A stretch of DNA of 64,000 nt, taken from NCBI GenBank assembly GCA_015501595.1, contig JADNRX010000055.1, positions 62,001 through 126,000 on the forward strand. Direction: 5' to 3'. How positions within the stretch are numbered: position 1 is the first letter of the stretch; each line of letters starts with the position of its first letter. This stretch comes from Hymenopellis radicata. Its lineage: Eukaryota > Basidiomycota > Agaricomycetes > Agaricales > Physalacriaceae. A program made the translations under genes and the position numbers. The notes below the pieces were generated by a model, which was not told the origin of the DNA, made no database searches, and was given only the letters and a program-made list of their open reading frames with translations. Shown here one piece after another: positions 11,500-21,525 of this stretch.

Positions 11500-12079
11500 A
11501 TGGTTCAATTATCCAGTCTCGTCATTTCTGCTATTCTCGCCGCCGTTTCGGTGGCGTCGCCCATCGACATTACGCCCCGCGGGTGGCCGCTAGGAAGCGT
11601 CAACTGTGGCGGCACAGTGCACTCCTTGTCCGCCGTTATGTCGGCCACCTCTAGTGGTTTCGCCCACGTCGGACGTCCCATTGGATCTAGTAAGTTTCTG
11701 GCTTTCATTATTCAGCGTATACGTGCTCATATCTCGTACCTCACAGACAGCTATCCTCATTCCTTCGAAGACTTTGAGGGTCTGAAGATGTGGTGCCCGT
11801 CCTCGGAGCAATCATCCATGTTCGAGGTGAGTGTTTAAATGTCTTGTGCTCGGCAGCTAACCGTTGTCAGTATCCTATCCTCTCCAGTGGCACATATAAC
11901 GGTGGATCTCCTGGCGCAGATCGCGTCATTTTTTCGAGCCGAGGAACGTACTGCGCGTAAGTCTCTTCCTCCGTCCTTATCGAAGAACATCTGGTTGATC
12001 CAAGTCAACCCATCTATGTAGTGTCGTTACCCACACTGGTGCTTCTGGAAACAACTTCGTCTCGTGTGCTGGCGATTGA
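11500..12079 (+). CDS. secreted guanyl-specific ribonuclease, RNase T1/N1 family
   Basis: Extracellular RNase that cuts 3' of G in single-stranded RNA. Four exons: 11500-11689, 11747-11826, 11871-11956, 12022-12079. A signal peptide of about 20 residues (MVQLSSLVISAILAAVSVAS) precedes a ~110-residue mature chain. Catalytic residues of the family are all present: His in NSYPHSFEDFEG, Glu in MFEYPILSSG, Arg in GGSPGADRVIFSS, His in VVTHTGASGNNF. Four cysteines (SVNCGG, MWCP, TYCA, VSCAGD) suit two disulfides. There are no extra loops of the ribotoxin (sarcin) branch, so a plain digestive RNase is the better call. Has its own TATA-like box. Confidence 0.92.
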
Positions 12080-12252
12080 ACATGTGTCCATCCGTCCAGC
12101 GCGCACTGCACCGTTATTTCAAGGGGAAATCGCAGAATCATTTCTCGAAAATATCAGACAAATAAAGCAGCTATGTATAAATCTTATTTGTTTCCCTTGA
12201 AGTGTGGAAATCCTGAGATGTGTTACGCCTTCGTGTCTGCAGAGTCAGCCTG

Positions 12253-12676
12253 TCATGAGGTGATGAGTTTAACGTGGTCGGCTTTCAGGCGTTTAGGGAA
12301 ACGCACTGGGAAGTCTTGCTTCGACGTGTCAATCCTAATTTTCGTTCCAACCGAACCGTCTGCAGCGCATGGATATGGGTAGATTTCATCACCAGTGAAC
12401 AGCGTGTCACTTACCAGGAGTACGCCAAAGTCATTGGCGACGTCTCTCTTCTGATTCAATCTGGTTCATTTCTTCTTCCAAGTCATGCCCTCGATGCGTA
12501 CAGATCTGTTTCAAGAAAGGCTTGTTCAACTTGGAGGGCGGCCCTAAGCCACTCTCTGCCCCCATTGCCGACTCACTTGGTGAGTGTATGTTCATTCCTC
12601 TGAATGGTGTGACTCTGCTTTGTGCTGACACGACTTTTTCCAAGTCGGATGGTTCTTGCTTGAGAGCAACCTTCAT
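12253..12676 (-). CDS. small hypothetical gene, structure uncertain
   Basis: Two protein-like frames follow each other on the minus strand: from ATG 12676, MKVALKQEPSDLEKVVSAQ and later DLEEEMNQIESEERRRQ, then in a second frame DFGVLLVSDTLFTGDEIYPY running to the stop at 12253. They need an intron or a one-base frame change near 12460 to be joined. No family recognised. The composition looks coding, but chance frames in the region between the ribonuclease and the deaminase cannot be excluded. Confidence 0.3.
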
Positions 12677-12818
12677 CGAACGTCTCGAAAGTTGAACCGG
12701 TTGACTGGCTGGGAACCCGATTGGACCAATAAAAACGGTCGAAGTTGTGTTCAAGTACAGTAATCGCGAGGTAGGTTGATGATGAGTGGGGATCTATTAT
12801 CACAATGCTTATACCATG

Positions 12819-13919
12819 TTACTGCACAAACCTCGATTTCATACTCATATCCGCCACCTTGCGGATTTCGTCCTCGCTCAGTCCTAGGCCGAGGGGCTGT
12901 GGAGCCATAAGAAGAGCGTATTCCGACAGGAGAGAATTTCGGAAGGGAAGAATGTCATCGGTCTGCAAGAATATCAGTATACTGCAGATCAGCAAAGTAA
13001 AAGGAGCTGACGCAGATAGCGATTGGATGACCGCTCTTGAGATATGCAGCGATATGGTGAGCATCAAGAGATTCGACCGTTTTGCACAAGAGGTTTGAAG
13101 AGAGGCAGATCTCAATTGGAATGTTCTTTTCCATGGTAATCGACTGCGCATCAGCGTCAAGGAAAGTGGCATGACCGAGTCGATCGGGAGGTATAGAAAG
13201 GAATTTGAGGGTTTCGGATGATGGATTAGAGGACGTCTGTTGAGACTTGAGTAATGGAAACAATATAATTGAACGTATCTGGTACTCACCTCCGCAATAT
13301 GTAGCGTTACTGATAGTCCGTTCTCTTTGGCCTCCTTGAAAAGACGGCAAAACACATCGACGTCGCCAGCCCAGGGATCACCACACAAGTCGACTCCAAC
13401 GACTCTGCGGCCCTCGCGCTTTAAATCGATAGCGACTTGAACACACTCCCTAGCAATGTCCTCGTCCATCTTTCTATCCAAGCTGACGATCATGGCGGCT
13501 TGGTCTGCTGGGTATTTCTCTATTTCATCCAGAACCGCCTTCACATAATCTCTGCGGCTCATCGTATCAGTCGCCTTGGGCGTACTGCGAAGTTCTAAAT
13601 AAGAGCACTGCGGCTCGGGACCGTCCAAGAATTCGGTCAGAACGGCGCGCGCTATTCGAGCGAGAGCGGGCGGAGTGTTGGTTAACGCGTAGATCGCAGG
13701 GAACAGATTGAAAAAGTCAGCTATGACATTGAGCTCGGTATGAACATCGGGCAGAGTAACACCGGCTTCCGAAGCAAGCTCATAGAGGACTTGGAGCGGA
13801 ATCGATCCGTTGAGATGTGCATGGAGCTCTGCTTTCGGAAGACTTTGGAGGAAAGAAATCTGGGAGGGCGAGAGGGAGTTGAGCGCGGCGAGTGACGGAC
13901 CAGAGATTTTGTTCGACAT
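12819..13919 (-). CDS. adenosine deaminase-like protein (ADAL/MAPDA type)
   Basis: Zinc-dependent amidohydrolase; ADAL relatives deaminate N6-methyl-AMP. ATG 13919-13917. Metal-binding ELHAHLNGSIP (HxH) lies at residues 31-41. Downstream are YLELRSTPKA, VVGVDLCGD, the third metal/catalytic motif VTLHIAE, RLGHATF, EICLSSNLLCKT and the final metal Asp in TDDILPFRNSLLSEYAL. Three exons: one intron after HIAE and one after GHPIAIC. Reading ends MKSRFVQ with TAA at 12821-12819; this tail is shorter than in many relatives, so a further 3' exon is possible but I could not find one. A TATA-like run lies 31 bp upstream. Confidence 0.88.
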   Translation of the reverse strand: MSNKISGPSLAALNSLSPSQISFLQSLPKAELHAHLNGSIPLQVLYELASEAGVTLPDVHTELNVIADFFNLFPAIYALTNTPPALARIARAVLTEFLDGPEPQCSYLELRSTPKATDTMSRRDYVKAVLDEIEKYPADQAAMIVSLDRKMDEDIARECVQVAIDLKREGRRVVGVDLCGDPWAGDVDVFCRLFKEAKENGLSVTLHIAEVSTRYVQLYCFHYSSLNRRPLIHHPKPSNSFLYLPIDSVMPLSLTLMRSRLPWKRTFQLRSASLQTSCAKRSNLLMLTISLHISRAVIQSLSASAPFTLLICSILIFLQTDDILPFRNSLLSEYALLMAPQPLGLGLSEDEIRKVADMSMKSRFVQ

Positions 13920-13949
13920 TATGCTAATGCTGGGGTAGACGTGCTTCTC

Positions 13950-13957
13950 TATATATA
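13950..13957 (-). promoter_or_regulatory. TATA-like box upstream of the ADAL gene
   Basis: TATATATA at 31-38 bp before the ATG at 13919, read on the minus strand. It lies in the 260-bp region shared with the divergent pseudouridine synthase gene. Confidence 0.35.
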
Positions 13958-14179
13958 CAGGGAGTTAGTGATGAGTCACAGTCAGGAACTATACATGCTC
14001 ACCATGTGAACTGCGGTCCGCTCTGACTCCTGTAGGTAGCTACGGGTATATTAAGATCAGTACATCGCTGTCGGAGAGTAGGCAAGGCGAAGAACTTGAC
14101 TTGGTATTTCTATGATGACGGTCAGTGATCAAGCCTCAAAGAACACACGTGATCGTGAGTTCCTTGCTGTTCAACCTCC

Positions 14180-15252
14180 ATGAGCTATGGGACCAGCTTT
14201 CGCTATGCTGTTCGAAGAATAAGCACTTCAGTCACCCCAACTCCTGTCATATATGCGGATAGAGGTGTCGTCGTCCTCAACAAGCCGTCCGGCCTTGTTA
14301 GTCAAGGTTCTCTAAAAGAAGACGATGCGCTACATCGCGTTCTAAGTGGTCTGTTCATTTGTCCGTATCGTCCAAACACTGCTTATTTCTCCCAAGATAT
14401 TAAACGGGCCTACAACTACGCTCGCGTCCCAATGCCTGTGCATCGTCTTGATAAGGTAAAATTTTTTGGTTGAGACAACACACGGGAATTGAGATATTCA
14501 GACGACTACAGGTTGCCTTCTTCTCGCAGCTACCGCAAATATGTCTCGCGAACTCTCTAGGCAGTTTCAACAGGGACTTATCAAAAAGACATATCTCGCT
14601 GTTGTTCATGGTGTTCCAAGTCGCAGCAGATGGCACAATCCGAAAAGCCCTAACGCTCAGGAACGGGCGCGTTTCCACCACTAATGAAAAAGGGAAAGAA
14701 TGCATAACATCTTGGGAACTGTTAGGACATGTACGAAACGCGTACTCTATTATTGCCCGTCGCTTCCTCACCATTTTTAGTCGGGTCGTCGGGCTTTGCT
14801 TCGCCTGAACCTGTTAACAGGTCACAAGCATCAGATACGCGTCCATTTATCTTCGCGTTCTCGGATGTGCGTGCACTCACGTCTGGTCTATATCTAAAAC
14901 TCCCTCCTTAATAGTCCCAATTGTCGGCGACGCCCTGTACGGCCACCGTCGGATGCATCTGCGACGCACATGTTGCTCCACTCGTCTTACATTTCTATGA
15001 CTGCAGGTGCTCTAACCCAAAGACTTGGTATATTCTCATGGTTCCTGTCTTTAGCGTTTCCGAACTGATGGACCTCATAAACGTTTTCAACTGGGTATTC
15101 GTGCTCCTCCTCCAACCGAGTTTCTTGATGCATGCTCGTCCTTGGCTATCCAAGTGCCTGAACAGGATGCGAGGGGCTGTGTGACTATCAACGGAGTTGA
15201 AATGGGGCATGGTGACGTCCTGCCACTCGACGGCCGATGGGTTGGACCTTGA
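14180..15252 (+). CDS. RluA-family pseudouridine synthase, frame-disrupted
   Basis: Isomerises uridine in RNA; the Arg-rich N-terminus (MSYGTSFRYAVRRIS) suggests mitochondrial rRNA. VVVLNKPSGLVSQG is the RluA entry motif. An intron leads to PMPVHRLDK and the next exon gives TTTGCLLLAA, so the catalytic Asp in HRLD is present. QGLIKKTYLAVVHG, ITSWELLGHS, ALLRLNLLTGHKHQIRVHL, PIVGDALYG, HMLLHSSYIS and KRFQLGIRAPPPTEF follow in the right order, ending GRWVGP and TGA 15250-15252. These blocks do not stay in one frame: breaks occur near 14611-14632 (after VVHG), near 14965 (between GDALYG and MLLHSS) and near 15000-15060. Either several bases are miscalled or the gene is decaying. Confidence 0.7.
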
Positions 15253-15445
15253 GGGTTTGTTTCCGGAGCGCGCCCACACCGGGAGTACATATTGCTCTCC
15301 AGTCTTCCTACAGGAGACAGTATTAGTTGCTTGCTTCGAATGAGTGTGGCGCCATAATGCGCACCACCACGTGATACCATGACGCATCATGCCCGATCGG
15401 ATCGCTCAGCAATGTACCTACCATCGTGATTGATATGTCAGTTTA

Positions 15446-16091
15446 ATGCTCTTCAGATTACTTCCACGCACAGCATCTCGTCTCGTATTTAAGCCTCGTT
15501 GTGTTGATCGTTTCGTACCCATCAGCAACATGTCTACCACCCCAGAAAAGGTCAACAAGAGTGATGAAGAGTGGAGGGCTATACTCTCTCCGGAGCAGGT
15601 CCGTTTAGTGCCTTTGGCAAGATTTCATTACTGAACGATGGTCATTAGTTCCGTATTCTGAGGCAGAAGGGAACAGAGCGACCCGGGACTGGTGAATACG
15701 ACAAGCACAAAGAGGAGGGTGTATACAACTGTGCTGGGTGTGGTGCAGCCCTTTACAAGAGCACCACCAAGTTCAATGTAAGTTACAGTAAATATTGCTT
15801 CGTATTGGCTCAGATCATAATTGACCCCACCTCAGAGCGGCTGTGGATGGCCTGCCTTCTTCGACGCTGTGCCCGGAGCAGTAGTTAGGCACGAAGACAG
15901 GACCTTCGGAATGACACGTATAGAGATAACATGTGCAGCCTGTGGCGGTCATTTAGGACACGTCTTCAAAGGAGAAGGATTCAACACGCCCAGTACGTTC
16001 GTCTCCTGTTACAAATCGCATTGCTTACTCTTTAGGCGAAGCTGATGAACGCCACTGCGTAAACTCCATTTCTCTTAAGTTTATCAAGTAG
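15446..16091 (+). CDS. msrB: peptide-methionine (R)-S-oxide reductase
   Basis: Reduces methionine-R-sulfoxide in proteins. Four exons: 15446-15598, 15649-15777, 15836-15992, 16036-16091. The first ATG gives an Arg-rich, likely mitochondrial leader (MLFRLLPRTASRLVFK). An in-frame ATG at 15530 (MSTTPEK) would give a cytosolic form, so dual targeting from two starts is possible. FRILRQKGTERPGTGEY opens the SelR domain. Two CxxC pairs (NCAGCG and TCAACG) bind zinc. GWPAFFDA, GGHLGHVFKGEG and the catalytic Cys in ERHCVNSISLKF are present. Complete and in frame. Confidence 0.93.
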
Positions 16092-16183
16092 ACGGGAATA
16101 CAGAGCTCAGAGTGACATTGCAAATTAAAATTTGGATCAAGAATGTTCGATACATGTATGAGTACGGCTACAGAAAAGGCGTG

Positions 16184-17194
16184 TCATGGCGCTGTTCGGT
16201 CAACCGCGGTATTCCGGAAACTCGACTTGTCCTGCATCGAGTCTAAAAAGGATATCAGACCAGCTTGAACGGACGAAGGAGGCCGCGTACCGTTGTTGGA
16301 TTTGTATTCCATCACTGTCGATGAAGGGAGGTTAAGCACCCGTCTTAACGTGTCTCTAAGATGTTCACTTGTCAGTGAAGGCAGCGGTAAGGCAAAGGGT
16401 AACGGACCTGATCTTGTCCCGAAGTTTGATATCTCCGTCGACGCGATTCCAGAGGCTGACAATGTCTTCGTGCTGGCGGACACTGATAGTGCAGCCACAA
16501 ATCTCTGGCCATTCCGAATCTTGTTCAGTCTCGGGCCGACAGTCGTCGAATTGGTCACCAATGATTGCCAAAACTAGGTCCTCCCATATCCTATCCGCGA
16601 CTCCTTTCTTGAGGCGTATTATCCATTTGCCTCCGGAGATGTTGACAGGATCCTCCCATACAGGACGACGAATGCCGAATGGAAAAGAAGGTAGTCTGTG
16701 GTCGGCTGGATAGACGAGGGAGGGGAGAGATGGGTCCAAAGCGACCAGAACGATTCGACCTAAAATGAATATTAGAGACTGTAGACAGGCATCGCCATAG
16801 ACTCACTGAGCTGAACGCCGCAATCTTTTTAATGCCCTCCTCATAGTTGACAATTTTATTTCCGGGTGCTCGCTGCTGGCGGAACCAGTAGACCCAGCTG
16901 GATCACAAGGTCAGAATATTGCCTGTTCGGAGATGTTATACCACGAACATACGTGTTTCTGAGAGGATGCACGGATAGAGACCCGTTTGTGGACGAGCCG
17001 TTGGCGGATGTTGCTTTTTCTGTTGAGGACGATCGCTCGACAACGCCGGTCGCGGAGACGGACGTGGAAAAGTGTTTCGAGGTCGCCAGCCGCGACCGAC
17101 CGTTGGGCGGGACCGGGTTGCTCGCTGTGGCAGACGGTGTCGACGAGTTGGCGAGGAATCGGGATTGAGAGTGATTCGAGAAGTAGTTGGCCAT
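16184..17194 (-). CDS. eIF4E-family mRNA cap-binding protein (frame break near 16675)
   Basis: Binds the m7G cap and recruits or blocks the translation machinery. A Ser/Pro-rich disordered N-terminus (ATG 17194-17192, MANYFSNHSQSRF) is followed by WVYWFRQQRAPGNKIVNYEE, VESFWSLWTHLSPPSS, VWEDPVNISGGKWIIRLKK, RIWEDLVLAIIGDQFDD and HLRDTLRRVLNLPSSTVMEY. The aromatic cap-stacking Trp in the WVYWF region and in VWEDP are present. The WVYWF form and the long N-terminus fit the class 2 (4EHP-like) branch. Between LLFHS and IRRPVWED one base must be gained at about 16671-16680 (TTCGGCATT, probably TTCGGGCATT). Five exons with short introns. Starts 85 bp from divergent KEI1. Confidence 0.83.
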
Positions 17195-17279
17195 GAAATA
17201 AAAAATATAATACAAGTCCGAGCAGCGAGAGTACAAGGCAGACAACGCACGTGAGCTGCCCTTTCCTTTTCCCTCTGTC

Positions 17280-18389
17280 ATGAAGCTCACCTTACGTCCA
17301 GAATGGCGCCTGTGGCCGCTATCATCGTTTCTCGCCGTTCTCGACATCAAAACAGGCGTCACCGTCGTTCTACTCTTTGCGGTACGCTGCTCGCTGTCGT
17401 CAACGATGCCCAACCTCATTCGTCACAGCTTTTCAACAAGGTCGCCGGCATATATGGAATCATTGCTGGTGCAACTGGCGCCCTGCACTCTTGGGCACAG
17501 GGAACCATGTATCTATACTCTGTCATCGCGCTCTATGCGCTCTATAGAGGGATAATGGCCGTTAAAGACGTGAGCGACATCGGGCGTTTACTCCGTGTCT
17601 GGGGCTGATGATCAAGAGCAGGAGGATCCCAAGCAAACGCTATACTTTGCCCACTTTTACTTTGCCGACCATGTCTTTTCGACGTCTTGGACTATATACT
17701 TTGCTGTCGTCTGGTGGTTGCGCACTCCCCATAACGGCGAGCGACCAGAGTATTCTTTAGCCCAGCAACAAATCATCGATGGTGCCATCTTATCGTCCGC
17801 CCCGTTACCTGATGACCAGCGTGCGGAAGCCGCGATGCTCATTTGGAATCACGAAAAGGGCTTTGCCTTGACCGTGATCATTCTCTCTTGGTTCTCCAAG
17901 GTACGTTACTCGATCGTTGACATCGCCTCATGTTCACACCGCGACGTACAGATTTACTTTATTCTTCTCATTTACTCATATGCGATGCATCTTCGCACGG
18001 GTTCGTACCGCAAGCTCTCCAGGTCGTCGCGCCACGTTCCTACCACATCCATCTCCGCCAACACCTACGAATCAGCTTTGGGATATGGAGAAGATGATGA
18101 CGGAGACATAGAGGACTTTTATCGCACTCCTGCTCGCACTCCCAACACTGGCAATTCTATCTCTAGTTTTGCCGACTTTGTCAACGCGCCTCCAAGTCGG
18201 CCGAGACGTTCAAAGCCTTCGTCGCTTGGCCGCAATGGGTTGGGGAAGCCGGACGATGGCGAGGATGAAGTCCTCTTCGATGATGACGAGTTGACCTATA
18301 CCTCAAGTTCCCGGGGACATTCCAAGATGGGTACAGACGATAGTAGTAGCGGGAGCAGGACTAGTGATGAACGCAACATACGAGCATAA
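17280..18389 (+). CDS. KEI1: inositol phosphorylceramide synthase regulatory subunit
   Basis: Golgi membrane partner of the IPC synthase Aur1, needed for fungal sphingolipid synthesis. Four exons: 17280-17381, 17429-17569, 17622-17900, 17952-18389. MKLTLRPEWRLWPLSSFLAV and LDIKTGVTVVLLFA start the Kei1 domain; LFNKVAGIYGIIAGATGALH, KQTLYFAHFYFADHVFSTSW and FAVVWWLRTPH follow, with four predicted membrane segments. IYFILLIYSYAMHLRTGSYR ends the membrane part. The last ~120 residues are disordered and acidic (YGEDDDGDIEDFY, DDGEDEVLFDDDELTY). In frame throughout. Confidence 0.92.
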
Positions 18390-19048
18390 CGACAGAAGTT
18401 TGGATATGTTGTTTTCACCCACCCTTTATTTAATCGCTTAACATTGTAGACAGTACATATTCTAATTCTAGCGTGCAAATTCATTAATCCCTGGTTCTTC
18501 CTGTCCGAAGCGCAAGTCATGGCAACGAAAGGATGGGTAGCAGGAGTAAATACTCGACCATCTCTGTTCAGGATACGATATTGCATTGACAGAATGGGAA
18601 ACGTACAGTCGTCTTTGTCTGTATGCGTCATACCCATCGCACAGTAGGTTCTTTATGGAGAGGAATCAGAAATGAGCAGAACCAAGAAACATGAGCTTAT
18701 AATTGAGTTTTTCCAAGAGTCAAACACTTTTGGCACAGACCCAGAGCTGTGCGCCTTGCTGATGTAAAAATTCATCGCATGTACGTCGACCGAGAATGGA
18801 TGACCCATCGGCATGCACACCGATTACGCCACGAAGTTGACACTCATGGGTCGACCGCAGCTCAAACCGACCAAGGCGACGACAACTTGAAGAGAACTTT
18901 TTCTCCTTAATCAGCGTACGCGAATTGAAAGACATTGAGAGTAGATTCGAAAGATGTACACATTGTATTCTGTATCAGGAGTGTCAACTTGGTGATCAGA
19001 ATAAGAGAGGTCCCACTCACAATACAGCGCGAAGAAAACTCATTCTTT
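18390..19048. other. intergenic region between convergent genes, one small unsupported ORF
   Basis: Between the KEI1 stop and the TMEM14 stop, so both 3' UTRs lie here. A minus-strand ATG frame at 18935-18720 encodes 71 residues (begins MSFNSRTLIKEKKFSSSCRR) with four Cys and no family resemblance; I cannot support it as a gene beyond its open frame. Confidence 0.35.
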
Positions 19049-19509
19049 TCAGTTCCTCAACTGGTAAACAATCTGGCCGTAGTATGTCCCAGCAAGCGCA
19101 GAGGTGACGGCGAGCGTCGCGGGAACGGGACCTTTCGCGACGCGAGGAAGAGAGGAGAGGAGGAGGATCGCAGAGGCGCCTGGTCCATGACATTCTAGAG
19201 AAGGCTCGAAGGATAAGAGACAGGCACACGCACCCAATGCACCCTCAAGCCCGTTCGGTGTGCCTTTCCTGATGCTGTCCGCGCTCCAGAGATACAAAGC
19301 ACCAACACTACAAATGAGAGTCAGTCTCTGGCTGGTGGTGAGGATATGTACGCACCCAACGCCGGCTACGATAGATGGTATAGACCTCGTCCGTACGAAA
19401 CCAGTCACTCCGCCGACGAGGCAGAGGGCTCCCATTACATATGCGGGGTAGGCAGACTGCTCAAGTTCATTAGACGCGATTTGCAATGAGTTCACGGTAT
19501 ACTAACCAT
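19049..19509 (-). CDS. TMEM14 (UPF0136) family small membrane protein with an ATG-only first exon
   Basis: Small four-helix membrane protein; animal TMEM14C acts in mitochondrial porphyrin import, other roles are unknown. The best model starts with an exon that is just the ATG (19509-19507), directly followed by GTTAGT, a 51-nt intron ending GAGCAG, then SAYPAYVMGALCLVGGVTGF. Intron 2 joins AGVG to VGALYLWSADSIRKG, intron 3 joins GALG to ASAILLLSSLPRVAKG. Ends GTYYGQIVYQLRN, TGA 19051-19049. About 104 residues, the family's usual length. Without the ATG exon the frame opens with an odd MNSLQIASNELEQ-type extension that relies on a non-ATG codon. Confidence 0.82.
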
Positions 19510-19735
19510 GTTACAAGTCGTTCAAGGAAGTATCAAATCAGTTGAAGAGTCGTCTGCCACGCAAGCCTTGGCCGTGTGGACAAAGCAGAGTGCTTGGATC
19601 CCCGCTTCCTGACGTACGGCACACCGGCTATAGGCGGCCCGGTCTGGGGTACATTTGCGAATTCACTGCTCATCGACATCCGCCAGCCCGCTTTCTCGAG
19701 GTTCACACTATGTACGATACAATACACACATTGCT

Positions 19736-21412
19736 TTAAAACAAAAACTTCACATTCTCGTAGAAGTCTAGCATAGGGTTCTCCCTATTGCGTAACCGTG
19801 TACAGGATAGGTCGGCGTAAGTCTGCAGAAACTGCGCATGAGTAAAAACGCTTGACCTGTGTTCACCGACCGGCAGCCCGCTCGCAGAAGTGACACCGTC
19901 CAATGGGCTTCGACGGTTCGTCACGGACCAATGCGATGAAAAGTAACCTGCTCCGAGCTTCAAGGACAACGAGTGGGATGTCAATGGCGTGGATCGTTCC
20001 GGGAGGAATTCGTCGGCAGAGGAATGGGGAGGGGACGAGATGGTGCATTCGTACATATCTCTGAGTTGCTCAAAGTTGGTTGGGAAAAATATATCGAACG
20101 CCCCTGGCCGAACGAGTAGCGTGGTAGTGGGAATGGTAGAATTCCTGAACCGCGTCTGAACGACGGGGGCATTGATGCCTGGAATTGCATCTGGAAGGGA
20201 GGAGAAATCGGATAAGAGCAGACGATGACGAGGGAAATGTTTGCGGAGGGTACGCAGGAGGCTCAGCATGCGTGTTGGAATGAACTCGGTGGTGGACATA
20301 TTTGCAGCGAATGGAAGTGAGCGATACACTTTCCGCAATATCTCGGAAGATCTCAATGCCCTGTGCACTGGGATGGGATGTCCCAGCCGCTTCCGAAGCC
20401 GTAGGAAGCCTGCTATGAGGGGATCCGTTACCGGAGAGTACAGCATATCCAGATCTCCCTCTTTGTCAACGACAACGACGCCTTGGTAAGGCTGCAACGT
20501 TTCCATGTCATAGCGAATAACGTCGTGAGCAAAGTTATCCTAAATATCAATGAGCAGAAGGCATGATCACCGACAGAGACACCTACAACGACCTCCATAG
20601 CTAGGAAAAAACACGGCGCAGGTTCGCGTTTCCCCAGCGGAACACACTTTGGTTTATAACGTTGACGGAAGGGTGCACACCGTGAAGCTTCTTCTTCTGG
20701 GCCTTGACAAGATTTGCACTAATCTCGACAATGGTATACCGCGTCCTCTCATATACATCTGGGTGTTCGTCGCGGATATAGTCGAGGATGTTACGAGCCA
20801 GGGTACCATTCCCCGCACCAATTTCATAAATGACGAAATCTTCGTAGGGAAAGTATTTGAGAAGGTACTCTGAGACTAGACATCGCGCTATGGCTTGGCC
20901 GTAAAAAGGCTATCGTGGAGGAAAGTAAGAACATGAATTATAAGTATTTGAGCACATACCTTGAAGAGCTCGGTTGGAGTATGCCATAGTTGTTCATTCG
21001 CTCCGTACGGTAGATACCGCGCTGCTACTTCCTCTTGAAAATGCACTGAGTTTTGTATATTGGCGAAATCGAACGGGTCCTCGTGCGAGTCAAAGATGGT
21101 CGCCTCCTTGGAGAAATAACCATAATGTGGATTATAGAGCGAGTCCTCAATAAAGTCCCGGGTGAGCATCTTTACACCGCGAGGACGCTCTGTCTTCTTC
21201 TCGAGCTCATTGGCGGTAACCAAAGGGAAGCCAGCCACATTTTCAGCGGTGGATTCATATAGGGGACTTTTGTTATAGTTCCACTTGTCGGAGGGCTCGT
21301 TCGCGGGGTCGCGAACCTGCTTCCAGAGCTGTTTTTTTGAGTGGGAATGTGTGTAGGCAGCGTTACGGGGCTTTCTTGCACATCGAAAGGCTGTGTTGCG
21401 CAGAGATAGCAT
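19736..21412 (-). CDS. NDUFAF7: MidA/NDUFAF7-like protein arginine methyltransferase
   Basis: Mitochondrial SAM-dependent methyltransferase (DUF185) that in other eukaryotes methylates NDUFS2 during complex I assembly. ATG 21412-21410 opens a basic leader (MLSLRNTAFRCARKPRNAAY). Then GVKMLTRDFIEDSLYNPHYG and YFSKEATIF are typical of the N-terminal domain. The SAM motif VIYEIGAGNGTLARNIL and HPDVYERTRYTIVEISANLV follow. FAHDVIRYDMETLQPYQGVV and LSDFSSLPDAIPGINAPVVQ make up the rest. Ends DFYENVKFLF. At least four exons. Head-to-head with MMS19, 113 bp between start codons. Confidence 0.86.
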
Positions 21413-21525
21413 GAGCTGCAGGCCCCGCCCCGCGCTTGACAAATGCGATGGTGGCCGTTGGTTGCAAGACGGTCCGGCAACGCCCGGATCACTTTCTTCC
21501 CTGCTGCGATCATCGACACACTGGC

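Noticed and set aside
14606..14630. A 16-nt GT..AG segment (GTGTTCCAAGTCGCAG) that would restore the RluA frame as an intron
   Set aside because: Far shorter than any intron seen here (about 45-60 nt) and below the size fungal splicing is known to handle; base miscalls are simpler.
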